Assembly (NCBI GenBank): GCA_016840035.1
Contig: JAEOTC010000159.1
Coordinates: forward strand, 1 to 40,688
From: Candidatus Hodarchaeota archaeon
GTDB taxonomy: Archaea; Asgardarchaeota; Heimdallarchaeia; Hodarchaeales; Hodarchaeaceae
Reading direction: 5' to 3'
Length of the DNA: 40,688 nt
How positions within the stretch are numbered: the first letter of the stretch is position 1; each line of letters opens with the position of its first letter. A model generated the notes under the pieces. That model was given only the letters and a program-made list of their open reading frames with translations. It made no database searches and had not been told where the DNA came from. The position numbers and the translations under genes are program-made. This document shows positions 8,299 through 16,676 of this stretch, piece after piece.

Positions 8299-8468
8299 TT
8301 TAATTCCAGCAGATAATAATTCTTAAACTTTGATCGGGTCCTTATTCAATGAAATTCAGTTTTTCCTCGGATCGGTTGGTATGAAGGAATATGTATTAGT
8401 TTGGAAAATTCCCTAATACAAGTCTAATTGTGAATTAATGTATAATAAGGGAAATATAAATGTTCTAA

Positions 8469-9155
8469 CTAACGAGATTCGTATCTAGTATGGATTAACT
8501 GATAGTTTTTTGCTAAATCTCCTAGTCTGTGTGCTTCTTCAGGCGTCAAGTGATAAGAGTTAGATTCACCTATCTTATTCGTTGCTTCAATATATGCGAA
8601 TGATGCCCTATCCACAAGACGCTCTGCATTTTTATGATAGCCAGTATCCCCTGTATAAGCCAACCATTTTTCTTTTGATCGGAAAATTGCATAACCTAAG
8701 GAAGGAACTTCATCAGTACCTCCAATGCCAATTATTGACCCCTGATGCTGCATTTGATAACTTTCGACCTCTGTGGCTTCATTAAGCTCCACTTTGTCTC
8801 CATCTGTTAACTTAACATGTTCAAACGGGTAAGAAAGAGGATTTTTCTGGACGGAAAGGAAAGAATCTAGGATAGCATCAATTTCAATACTACCTTCTGG
8901 TGAATAAACACGAACAGGATGACTATGGTTAAGCATACACAAAAATCCTAGGAAGGAATAGAGTCCACCAGAGTGATCATAATGTGAATGAGTAATAAAA
9001 ATATGAATCGGCTTATTAATTGGAAACGATGTCAATTTCTCAACTATATCCCGTATTGTTCCATCTCCAATATCTAATAACATTAGAAAGTTTTCATCGG
9101 TCACAAGAATTTGAGTCGCTATTCCAGCCGTGGAATAAAGAACCTCATGCCTCAT
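8469..9155 (-). CDS. metallo-beta-lactamase fold hydrolase, RNase Z-like
   Basis: I take the ATG at 9155 (228 aa) rather than the in-frame TTG at 9164, because AAGGT at 9164-9168 is 8 bases before the ATG. The metal site is THSHYDHSGG (H56, H58, D60, H61), with a further His in MQHQGS (H137), Asp in YTGDTGYH (D170) and His near the C-terminus in LIHTRY (H222). The closing HLTPEEAHRLGDLA block resembles RNase Z and its relatives. Length is at the short end for RNase Z, and I do not see the long exosite arm that grips tRNA, so a phosphodiesterase or other small-molecule hydrolase is equally possible. Its ribosome binding site overlaps the end of the kinase gene upstream, a sign of translational coupling. 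Confidence 0.75.
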   Translation of the reverse strand: MRHEVLYSTAGIATQILVTDENFLMLLDIGDGTIRDIVEKLTSFPINKPIHIFITHSHYDHSGGLYSFLGFLCMLNHSHPVRVYSPEGSIEIDAILDSFLSVQKNPLSYPFEHVKLTDGDKVELNEATEVESYQMQHQGSIIGIGGTDEVPSLGYAIFRSKEKWLAYTGDTGYHKNAERLVDRASFAYIEATNKIGESNSYHLTPEEAHRLGDLAKNYQLIHTRYESR

Positions 9156-9167
9156 TGGGATCAACCT

Positions 9168-10220
9168 TTATTCTGGAAATGAATCCTGTTCTAACAATTT
9201 TTCAATTAAATTACATCGTAGCGCGATTTCCGCTTGTATCCCTGTTTCTCCTCCAAAAATATCCCCCATATGTTGAATATTGAGTATACTCATTAGTATC
9301 ATTAATGCCAGATGAAAATTGATGGGAATATAAGTTTTGGAATAATAATCACGAAGACTAGATTGATTGTGTGCTAATATCTCTTTATAACCTGTCAGAA
9401 ATGATTTTATGTTCATGGCTAATTTGGTTAATGATCTATCACTTCTGTACTGATCCACTGCTTCAACCGCGAAGAAATTACATATATCTTCCAGTCGATC
9501 ATGCTCAAAAGAACCATCAAGATATTCAGGATCAATAATATGAGTTTGAATCATTGGATTCCTCCCAACTTTTACATCGAAAATTAAATTGCCAGGATGA
9601 AAATCCCCGAAAGAAGGACTACCAGAATTTTGTGATGCTTCCTCTGCGCGGGGTATAACTCGATTAAAACAGTTATGCAAATGTGTTTTCTTATCAGTAG
9701 AGATTGGCGCAGAATCAAGACTGCGTGTAATAAGTAGTTTATATTTATCAAACCAAACTCGATTATTCTCAATGCCATGGAATGCAGCCAAACCTCGACC
9801 TGCATACCGGTATTTTTGTGGTTTAGGAATTTTGGAATCACGGAAAACATCTCCTTGTATTCCTTCCATAATAATTACACTCCCTGAAAAGAAAATTACC
9901 GAAGCGGACGCTATACCCATTTTTGAGTATTGCATTAACCGTTTATCCAATAGGTTGATTCGATTAACTACATCTAAAGCCTGATCTGATTGATCATAGA
10001 TTTTAACAGCAATACTAGCATCATCTGAACCAACATCAGAATCAAGAGAAACCCTGACAAGATGAATACCTGTTGCGCCTAATTTCTTTTCTACTGTAAT
10101 GTTTTTAACTTCAATTTTACTAGGCGCCTTCTTATAGGCTTTTTCCAAGTGAGATACGAAATAATCTGAAAACCCCTCAATTATCCTCATCAAAACAATT
10201 TGGATGCGTTCTTGACTCAT
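9168..10220 (-). CDS. aminoglycoside phosphotransferase/choline kinase-like small-molecule kinase
   Basis: 350 aa with the protein-kinase-like APH fold: a glycine-poor N-lobe (about 30-120) with a strand AVKIYDQSD that would carry the ATP-binding Lys, hinge VIIMEGIQGDV, the catalytic loop FGDFHPGNLIFD (Brenner-type H-x-D-x-x-x-x-N replaced by D-F-H-P-G-N) and the metal-binding HIIDPEY. The family phosphorylates aminoglycosides, choline, ethanolamine, methylthioribose, fructosamine and similar hydroxyl compounds; the substrate is not readable from sequence. An archaeon has no obvious need for drug resistance, so a metabolite or lipid head group is more plausible. It is followed by the beta-lactamase-fold gene with only 12 bases between stop and next ATG, so the two should be one operon. 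Confidence 0.78.
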   Translation of the reverse strand: MSQERIQIVLMRIIEGFSDYFVSHLEKAYKKAPSKIEVKNITVEKKLGATGIHLVRVSLDSDVGSDDASIAVKIYDQSDQALDVVNRINLLDKRLMQYSKMGIASASVIFFSGSVIIMEGIQGDVFRDSKIPKPQKYRYAGRGLAAFHGIENNRVWFDKYKLLITRSLDSAPISTDKKTHLHNCFNRVIPRAEEASQNSGSPSFGDFHPGNLIFDVKVGRNPMIQTHIIDPEYLDGSFEHDRLEDICNFFAVEAVDQYRSDRSLTKLAMNIKSFLTGYKEILAHNQSSLRDYYSKTYIPINFHLALMILMSILNIQHMGDIFGGETGIQAEIALRCNLIEKLLEQDSFPE

Positions 10221-10443
10221 AGTCAGGCCACTTAGTGCTTTTTACTGATTCTGGACTAAAAATTTTATGTCAATTCGGAAGCAATCAATTTTAGCTTAGA
10301 ATAAATTTCTTGAGGTTCACATAAATATAAATGTATTTAATTCGATAAAGAGCGGAGTGCAGCATACCACTTCTAAACAAATAGCTTGAAATTTTGTGAA
10401 CTAACTGAAAAGATCTGAGTATCCCATTTTAACATATACTTAT

Positions 10444-11319
10444 CTAGTACCAATTCAGAACAGTATTCAATCGCATAAAGGTATCGGTTTCTAGCTGATG
10501 AATTTTAACGCCTTTTTGAATTTCGATATGAAAGTCAGTTGTCCCCACTCCAACCCATGGACCGGAATCCATGAACTTTAATGAAATTTCGTGTCTTTGC
10601 TCTAGAGTTTCCACTCCTCGAATAACATTCTCCCCTTCGATAATAATGTGTTGAAGTCCCTCTATTCCAGATGTCTCTAAAGAGATCCTAATCTTTAAAA
10701 AGGAAATATTCAATCGGTGTTGTGGATCATCTGGAGAAATGGCCAATTTTTTGATGAGTCGTGCACGAATTGGTTTTGAAGAAACTTTTTCTGGGGTTGA
10801 ACTTAGATAGGGAAGTAGTTCTTCTTTTAACAATGGTTCAGCAAGTGGTTTCATTTCTAGAAGAATTTTGTTTATCGATGGGAGGTAAATAAAACGATAG
10901 TTATCGCGCAATGACCGTGTTCTTGATGAAAATTCAATAACCAGTAAAAGAGCATGTTCACAAAGGTCGATTACAGAAAATTTTGCGGTAATTTTGCTTG
11001 CATCGTTTGGTAAGAGCTTTACAAGATCAATCGTTCTTGGTCTTAGCCGAATCTTTGATAGTGATAATGGATTTGATAGTTGATATACTTGCCACCAAAC
11101 ATTTGTAAGAGTTAGAATCCCTGCAAGTTTCTGTAGATGATTCAACCTATTGGAGCTGAGTGATTCAAGGATATTTTGAGTCTTTTCGAGGTTCTCTGCG
11201 GATAACAATCCGTTAGGTTCCAGTTTAATGGAGGTGTTTTGCCACTTGCCAATTATTTCTGAAAAGACGTATGTAGGAAATTGATCCAAATAACTAGTGT
11301 CAATATCCAATAGAATCAT
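10444..11319 (-). CDS. unknown protein coupled to the small GTPase gene
   Basis: I do not recognise this family. The frame is open from a TTG at 11364, which would overlap the GTPase gene by 20 bases, but the ATG at 11319 (291 aa) is the better start, 25 bases after the GTPase stop; neither has a strong ribosome binding site. The first half is predicted alpha-helical (LEKTQNILESLSS, NHLQKLAGILTLTNVWWQVY); the second half alternates strands (SFLKIRISLETSGI, HIIIEGENVIRGV, TDFHIEIQKGVKI) and looks like a beta-sandwich or roadblock-like alpha/beta module. It has no membrane segment or Cys motif. Position makes it a candidate effector, GAP or exchange factor for the GTPase, which is inference only. 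Confidence 0.68.
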   Translation of the reverse strand: MILLDIDTSYLDQFPTYVFSEIIGKWQNTSIKLEPNGLLSAENLEKTQNILESLSSNRLNHLQKLAGILTLTNVWWQVYQLSNPLSLSKIRLRPRTIDLVKLLPNDASKITAKFSVIDLCEHALLLVIEFSSRTRSLRDNYRFIYLPSINKILLEMKPLAEPLLKEELLPYLSSTPEKVSSKPIRARLIKKLAISPDDPQHRLNISFLKIRISLETSGIEGLQHIIIEGENVIRGVETLEQRHEISLKFMDSGPWVGVGTTDFHIEIQKGVKIHQLETDTFMRLNTVLNWY

Positions 11320-11344
11320 CCTTGTAGATTTTGTGCTATTTTTA

Positions 11345-11893
11345 TTAGGTTCGAACTTGGTCAAAGAAAGATTGAGCTAATCGCTTGAATGCTTCATCAA
11401 CTTGGAGGTTTTCTTTCGCCGAGGCAGATATATACCCTTGAGCTCCGATTTTTTTTGCAAGGGCTTCGCCCTCATCATCCTCTACCATACGATAGTCTTC
11501 AAGATCTGTTTTATTTCCAACTAATATAGTTTGGATTGCTGACCTTGTAGAATCAGGTTGACTACAAAATTCCATTAGTTCTTTATGCCAAGGATCAACA
11601 ATATTCCTTAGCGTTTCAGCTCTTGTAACATCAAATACAAACATGGCTAGATGAGCACCTTTAAAGAACATGTGGCGTATTGCAGCAAACCGCGCTTGAC
11701 CCCCAATATCATTGATACTAAGGGTCACTGTACGACCATCATTTAATTTGATTAGTTTTGATGATATATCTAAACCAACTGTAAGTTGATACGAATTTCT
11801 AAACTTGGCATGGACAAATTGGGAAATTAAGGAAGTTTTACCCACACCAGGGTCACCTAGAAGGACTAATTTCAGTACTAATTTTTGTTTCAT
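11345..11893 (-). CDS. Ras/Rab-like small GTPase
   Basis: 182 aa with all five G motifs: GDPGVGKTS (13-21), switch I Thr38, DIGGQ (62-66, catalytic Gln66), NKTD (127-130) and SAK (158-160). An ATG 27 codons upstream (11974) is in frame, but a strong TATA box ends only 5 bases before it, so transcription should begin near 11957, inside that extension; the ATG at 11893, with GGGGAT upstream, is therefore the start. The C-terminus, FFDQVRT, has no cysteine, so it is not prenylated as Rab or Ras are, and membrane association would need a partner. Asgard genomes are known for many such GTPases. The next gene lies 25 bases downstream and is likely cotranslated. Confidence 0.92.
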   Translation of the reverse strand: MKQKLVLKLVLLGDPGVGKTSLISQFVHAKFRNSYQLTVGLDISSKLIKLNDGRTVTLSINDIGGQARFAAIRHMFFKGAHLAMFVFDVTRAETLRNIVDPWHKELMEFCSQPDSTRSAIQTILVGNKTDLEDYRMVEDDEGEALAKKIGAQGYISASAKENLQVDEAFKRLAQSFFDQVRT

Positions 11894-11979
11894 AATTTGA
11901 ATCCCCTGTCCTGCCCGATAGTTATCTGTAATTCTGATTCCATCCTTTATGCATTTGAGATAAGTGTATTTCATCCAGT

Positions 11980-11987
11980 ATATAAAA
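11980..11987 (-). promoter_or_regulatory. TATA box of the small GTPase operon
   Basis: Read on the minus strand this is TTTATATA, preceded by a T run. With the usual archaeal distance of about 25 bases, transcription starts near 11957, giving a leader of about 60 bases before the ATG at 11893. It decides the GTPase start. Confidence 0.55.
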
Positions 11988-12097
11988 AAATCGAAATAGA
12001 GTTATGAGACAATGAAGTCCGTTCAGAACCTCACATTGGTGAGAGGAGGAGAATCAAGAGTATTTTTGAAATATAAAATGTTGATACAAATCCTTCT

Positions 12098-12856
12098 TTA
12101 TTTTTTAGCGATTCTTCTTATTATCCAAATTCTATGGAAGAATTCAAACTTAAATCCGAATTTCATCCCAAGATAAACCCAACGAAATGTATCTGTAGCT
12201 GGTTTAATCCGCGATCGACGTCTTTGTCCCTCATACGTTGTAGTGACGGGAATTTGAGCTATTTTGATGTCTTTCATCCATGCAATAAACATGACTTCAG
12301 TTTCTAAATCAAACTTCCTTGAAGTAAGTCCATAGTCGATTATTTTCTTCAAACTTTCCACTTTGTAGACCCGATACCCACATTGAAGATCATCAATATT
12401 CCATTTTAACCAATATTTACACCAAGTCGAAGTAAGACGATTAGAAATTCTATTTATTGAAGGCATTTGGAAATACATTCTTCTTCCATTGACTATTCCA
12501 AGATCAGGGTTATTTTTTATGGTTGATATAAATTTTGGGATATCTCTGGGTTTATGTTGTCCATCTGCGTCAATTGTAAAAACCCATTTGATATTTGGCA
12601 TTTGTGAGATAATAGTCATGAAAGCTTTCCTTAAAATAAATCCTTTTCCTTGATTTTTCTTATTTTGGATCATTTTTACTCCTAAACGTTTTGCTAACAA
12701 TGGAGTATTATCACTTGACCCGTCATCTGCTATTAAAATCTGTTTTCTTTGGAAATAATTATCTAGTTGGAGGATTAACCCTTTTAATGCCTGTTCTTCG
12801 TTATAGGCCGGTAAAATTACCATGAATTCTTCTGTTGCCAATGGCGGGATCCTCAT
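12098..12856 (-). CDS. family 2 glycosyltransferase, dolichyl-phosphate sugar synthase-like
   Basis: 252 aa, the length of single-domain DPM1-type GT2 enzymes. Motifs: FMVILPAYNEEQAL (11-24), IADDGSSDNT for nucleotide-sugar binding, the DXD-type TIDADGQHKP that holds the metal, and DLQCGYRVYK in the acceptor region. The C-terminus is basic (RIWIIRRIAKK) without a clear membrane helix, so the enzyme probably sits peripherally on the inner face of the membrane and loads a sugar onto a polyprenyl phosphate for N-glycosylation or lipid glycosylation. The surface protein in this window has many N-x-S/T sites that could be end targets, though no direct link is shown. The ATG at 12856 lacks a strong ribosome binding site; an ATG at 12823 is an alternative. 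Confidence 0.88.
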   Translation of the reverse strand: MRIPPLATEEFMVILPAYNEEQALKGLILQLDNYFQRKQILIADDGSSDNTPLLAKRLGVKMIQNKKNQGKGFILRKAFMTIISQMPNIKWVFTIDADGQHKPRDIPKFISTIKNNPDLGIVNGRRMYFQMPSINRISNRLTSTWCKYWLKWNIDDLQCGYRVYKVESLKKIIDYGLTSRKFDLETEVMFIAWMKDIKIAQIPVTTTYEGQRRRSRIKPATDTFRWVYLGMKFGFKFEFFHRIWIIRRIAKK

Positions 12857-13221
12857 TGAAGAAATGTAAAATTCCTTTGAATTTGGAAATATTCTAAAGT
12901 TATTGGAAAACTTATTTATCAGTCCTAATTTGAATTTTGATTTATTTTTCTAAATAGTTTAATTCCTACTAGATTCATTAGGTATCCAAATTACGTATAA
13001 AAATTCATAACACGTAATTTTTTTCAGAAAGAATAAAAACAGATGTAAGAAGCCATCACACGGCGTATATGGACGAATTTGAAACATTAGTATTAGGTTC
13101 TAAATGAAATTGATAGAATTACGTTGATAATTCTGAAATACTAATGACACATTCAAATTTTCTCAAATTAATTCACATATGCCAATTATCATTGGAATTA
13201 AACTACATGCGGAGAATCGAG
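12857..13221. other. divergent promoter region between GT2 and the ACT-like gene, no gene seen
   Basis: An AT-rich stretch separates the two divergent genes and must carry both promoters. Only a 12-codon frame (from about 13070) was noticed; it has no support. The plus-strand frame of the ACT-like gene is open back to 13144, but the ribosome binding site places its start at 13222. Confidence 0.4.
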
Positions 13222-13947
13222 ATGGCAACGGACAAGTCTGTCTCTAAAATAGTACATGAACTTTTAGATCAGGATCCCTCTCTCGTACATGAACTTCAAC
13301 AAAGAAAGAGAGCTCAAAGAGAAATAGCGAAGAAAATCAAAGCTCAATTAATTGACAATGAAGAATTTTCTAATAAAGATCCAGTCAAGTTAGAAGGAAA
13401 TGTAGCGGTTGCAATTACACGATATCTGAAACGACTTCGTGAACAGCAAGAGGAGTTCCTTGGGGTAAAACGGGTTCAAAGTGTACTTAAAAGAGGCACA
13501 ACTGAAGTAATAGATGGGTTAAAGCATTATAAAATCAATATTTTTTCTGATAATGATGGTAAGGAAATATTGGATATAATATTTAAGCAGATAAAAAAAG
13601 ATGATCTGAATTCAGCCTATCTCAGTCAGAATAGTGTCGAATTATATGTAAAAAAGATGGCTGAGAACGGTTTCATTGAGACCATTAAAAATTTTAACGG
13701 AGTGGATCTAATTAAACTACATGATTCTCTTAGTCTTCTCCGATTAATGTTACCACAACAAGCCGCTGAAATTCCAGGTATTCTTGCTCATATTTCTTCT
13801 CTCCTAGCTGACCAGGCAATAAGTATCTATGATACAATGGTGCTTCATGAGGATCATCTCATAATTGTTTTTGTAATAAATGAGCAACATGCATCGAAAG
13901 CACGAGATATTTTATTGAAACTCAACAACGATATTTCAACAAATTGA
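13222..13947 (+). CDS. ACT-like C-terminal domain protein upstream of adenylate kinase
   Basis: The start is the ATG at 13222 (241 aa), because GGAG at 13211-13214 is 7 bases before it; the frame itself is open from an ATG at 13144. The N-terminal 60 residues are highly charged and helical (HELQQRKRAQREIAKKIKAQL), then a helical middle part. The last about 75 residues fit an ACT fold: EIPGILAHISSLLADQAISIYDTMVLHEDHLIIVFV followed by a helix that ends ARDILLKLN; the P-G-x-L-x-x-I turn is the usual ligand-binding spot. ACT modules sense amino acids and regulate enzymes or transcription. There is no recognised catalytic domain. The adenylate kinase gene begins 15 bases after its stop, so they share an mRNA. 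Confidence 0.65.
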   Translation: MATDKSVSKIVHELLDQDPSLVHELQQRKRAQREIAKKIKAQLIDNEEFSNKDPVKLEGNVAVAITRYLKRLREQQEEFLGVKRVQSVLKRGTTEVIDGLKHYKINIFSDNDGKEILDIIFKQIKKDDLNSAYLSQNSVELYVKKMAENGFIETIKNFNGVDLIKLHDSLSLLRLMLPQQAAEIPGILAHISSLLADQAISIYDTMVLHEDHLIIVFVINEQHASKARDILLKLNNDISTN

Positions 13948-13962
13948 GGGTAGGATTAGAAA

Positions 13963-14601
13963 GTGAAATTAATAATTCTAGGAGCACCTGGTTCGGGGAA
14001 AGGTACTCAAGCGAAATTTATAACCCAGTTGTATCGAATTCCACAAATAAGCACTGGTGATTTGCTGCGAGATGCGGTGAAACATGAAACACACCTTGGA
14101 TTGAAAGCTAAAGAGTATATGAATACAGGTACTCTAGTACCTGATGCTATTGTACTTGAATTACTGAAAGAACGATTGAATAAGGATGATTGTTCGGCAG
14201 GGTATATTCTAGATGGATATCCACGAAATATTTCTCAAGCAGATTCACTAGCGGAAATTACAAACATTGATCTTGTTATCAATATTAGTGTCGATCACAA
14301 GTTATTAGTAGAACGAATTACTGGAAGACGCACTTGTAAGGAATGTGGGGCGATTTTTCACATCCAGTTTAAACGTCCTTCAAAAGAAAACGTTTGTGAT
14401 AAGTGTTCGGGTGAGCTGTTTCAACGAGCTGATGATACCGAAGAAACTGTAAAGAAACGCCTCAATACTTATGAAAAACAAACTAAGCCATTAATTGACC
14501 ATTACTCATCACAAGAACTACTTCAGACACTTATTAGTGATGGTACGATTGAAGAAATGCGTCAAAAGGTCAAAGATCTTCTGAAAAATACATTTCCATG
14601 A
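13963..14601 (+). CDS. adk: adenylate kinase, long form with zinc-binding LID
   Basis: 212 aa from GTG at 13963 with AGGAT upstream. It catalyses AMP + ATP = 2 ADP. P-loop GAPGSGKGT (7-15), AMP-binding STGDLLRD (30-37), DGYPR (84-88), LID arginines GRRTC, and four cysteines in two CxxC pairs (C125, C128, C145, C148) that bind structural zinc in the LID. This is the monomeric bacterial/eukaryotic-type enzyme, not the trimeric archaeal AdkA type (about 190 aa, with a different P-loop GxxGVGKST), so the gene has a bacterial or eukaryote-like affinity. It follows the ACT-like gene by 15 bases and converges on the TPR/nuclease-fold gene 40 bases away. Confidence 0.95.
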   Translation: MKLIILGAPGSGKGTQAKFITQLYRIPQISTGDLLRDAVKHETHLGLKAKEYMNTGTLVPDAIVLELLKERLNKDDCSAGYILDGYPRNISQADSLAEITNIDLVINISVDHKLLVERITGRRTCKECGAIFHIQFKRPSKENVCDKCSGELFQRADDTEETVKKRLNTYEKQTKPLIDHYSSQELLQTLISDGTIEEMRQKVKDLLKNTFP

Positions 14602-14641
14602 AAAATTGGGATGATTTTCCCAAAATTCTTTTTATTTCTTA

Positions 14642-16480
14642 TCAGAATAATTGATCAATTCGATTGATAACTTTCACGTGTGAAGAAACAGCAGCTTCAC
14701 GCGGATTTCCTTCAAGAAGATAAATTATTCGTTCTCCTGTTTCAGGATTTGATTGTAAAAGAAAAGAACAGATTTCGGCATCAGGTACATGTTCTGCAAA
14801 GAATATTAATTTCTTCTTTTTTCTAATTAGTCCTTTCTCTGCAAGAATATCGGGTTCAGCACCTTGACGGATATCTGTAGAGAAATTGAGATGAACAGAC
14901 CAACCAGCTCTTTGTAATCGTCTACCAACCTCGTATCGAATATTTCCCTGGAGTTCACTTGGTACTTCTTCACTCTGAGGTATAGATGCTTGTTGGGAGG
15001 GTTGGATTAATTCGAAAATTTCCGAAGAAGATGGTACCCGTGCATCGGAGCTTTCTTGGTGTGCACTAAAAACCCGCTCGATCTGTGATTCGTTCGTCTG
15101 CTGCACACTAATTTCCTCTGTGGGAATCTGCCTTTCGTACTGTGGAGTCTCCATTTCCAGAACCGGTTCTGGCAGTTCTCTTGGTTCATCTGGTAGACTG
15201 ATATCTGAGTCAAATAACGCCTGTAATGATTCTACAGATGGCGGTCTTAGATTCTCTGTTATTCTTTGAGTTTGAAGATTCGAGCTCAGCTCCTCTAGTT
15301 CCAGAGAAGAGGGTTTTTCTGGAGCTGTAAACGTCATTAGCTCTTCATCTTCTTCGAGAAGTTTATCGACTGGTAAATCCAGATCGCTTCTGGAAAACCG
15401 AAGATCTGTTTGTATCAATCCACGCTGTTGCGATTTCTCAAGACTTTGTGAAACTTCCATTAATTTTTGGGATAATTGGGGATTAATTTCTTTTATTCTC
15501 TCGAGTGATAACTGTTCAAGATAAAAAAGCGCCTCACTAAAATTCTCATTCTCTAAAAAGTGAACAGCAAGATGTAAAATAGCTCGCTGTCGAATTCGAT
15601 CCGTTTCTTCAGATTTATCTTCGATAATAATCTGTTTCAAAAGAGTATTCCGTTGCCAAAATTTTCCTATTGATTGGAGAATTAGAGCAGCCTCATACAG
15701 GATTTTAGTTGACGAGACGTAATCCTTTAAGTACCGAGATTTATTAATACAGATTTCTGAATAAGCAACGGCACGTTGAGAGAGACCATGTGAAGCGAAC
15801 TTTTTCATAATTTCATAGGAGATTGTTACCTGAAAGCGCGCAATTTCTATTTGATTATTCAGATCTCCAATAATTCCTGCTTTATCAAATGCAGTCTCAA
15901 GAATATTGAGTGCTTCTTCTCTTACCCCATCCTTATAATATAGAAATGCCGAGTTCTTGTATAAATCTACAGCAGTTATTGCCTGCTCCTCTAAATCCCC
16001 TGAAATTCTAAATAATTTAGCAGCAGCATATAGATTATTAATTTCGCTATAAGAAAATGCTAATTGCCGAGCGATAATCGAAATCAATCTCGTATCATTT
16101 TCAGGTGTGTTTTTACGGGCCAAATCTAAAGCTAGTTTGAGTAGAATAATAGATGAATCATGAAGACTCATTTTCTGAATATCTAATCCTAATCCATGAA
16201 GAATTGAGGTATAAATGAGTGGTTTTTCGGTTATTATTGTTAAATGATCTGCAGCACGAACTATATTATCTAGTACAAGGTCATACTTCCCTTGATGCGC
16301 AAGCGCAAGGGCAATATTCGCAAAAGATATTCCTACAATATTATCCAAAGCAGGAGAAATATTTTTTCCGATAACTGTTGCTTCTTCAAAGGCCTTGATT
16401 GCATTATCATACTCTTTATTGAAAAGGGCCTGTTTACCTTCTTTAATTCTCTGATTAAGAAGTAGAAGCGGTTCTGTCAT
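14642..16480 (-). CDS. TPR protein with C-terminal PD-(D/E)xK-like domain
   Basis: 612 aa. Residues about 5-350 are tandem helical hairpins of TPR or alpha-SNAP type (GKQALFNKEYDNAIKAFEEA, SFANIALALAHQGKYDLVLD and later repeats). Residues about 355-510 are an acidic, Glu/Pro/Ser/Gln-rich disordered linker. The final about 99 residues look like a restriction-endonuclease fold: an opening helix YEVGRRLQRAGW (E517), GAEPDILAE (D544), a basic strand KKLIFFAEH (E563), then alternating helices and strands. The usual D...ExK ends here as AEH, so catalysis is uncertain; the domain may bind rather than cut. AGGAT lies just before the ATG. The fold call is pattern-based; an alternative is a Rossmann-like adaptor domain. 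Confidence 0.72.
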   Translation of the reverse strand: MTEPLLLLNQRIKEGKQALFNKEYDNAIKAFEEATVIGKNISPALDNIVGISFANIALALAHQGKYDLVLDNIVRAADHLTIITEKPLIYTSILHGLGLDIQKMSLHDSSIILLKLALDLARKNTPENDTRLISIIARQLAFSYSEINNLYAAAKLFRISGDLEEQAITAVDLYKNSAFLYYKDGVREEALNILETAFDKAGIIGDLNNQIEIARFQVTISYEIMKKFASHGLSQRAVAYSEICINKSRYLKDYVSSTKILYEAALILQSIGKFWQRNTLLKQIIIEDKSEETDRIRQRAILHLAVHFLENENFSEALFYLEQLSLERIKEINPQLSQKLMEVSQSLEKSQQRGLIQTDLRFSRSDLDLPVDKLLEEDEELMTFTAPEKPSSLELEELSSNLQTQRITENLRPPSVESLQALFDSDISLPDEPRELPEPVLEMETPQYERQIPTEEISVQQTNESQIERVFSAHQESSDARVPSSSEIFELIQPSQQASIPQSEEVPSELQGNIRYEVGRRLQRAGWSVHLNFSTDIRQGAEPDILAEKGLIRKKKKLIFFAEHVPDAEICSFLLQSNPETGERIIYLLEGNPREAAVSSHVKVINRIDQLF

Positions 16481-16606
16481 AATCTCAATCCTAATTAATT
16501 AGGGTAATTTCTTAAAATTTTTGATATAGTATCAATTTTTCCGAAGTACGAGTAGTGCTGTTTTAGAACTAAGAGATTGGTAAAGTTAAAAACCATTTAC
16601 TAAAAC

Positions 16607-16627
16607 CCTCCAGATAGATCTTGGAGG
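16607..16627. promoter_or_regulatory. inverted repeat upstream of the surface protein gene
   Basis: CCTCCA (16607-16612) and TGGAGG (16622-16627) are separated by 9 bases that hold AGAT/ATCT. It lies about 50-70 bases before the surface-protein start and just upstream of the AT-rich element at 16649-16657, where an operator would sit. It may equally be chance. Confidence 0.3.
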
Positions 16628-16676
16628 ACCAGTCTTCCCAGAGATTTGTAAAATATCTTGAAAAAGAACGATTGCT

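Noticed and set aside
11894..11974. 27-residue N-terminal extension of the small GTPase
   Set aside because: The TATA box at 11980-11987 places transcription start inside this stretch, and the P-loop begins normally 12 residues after the later ATG.
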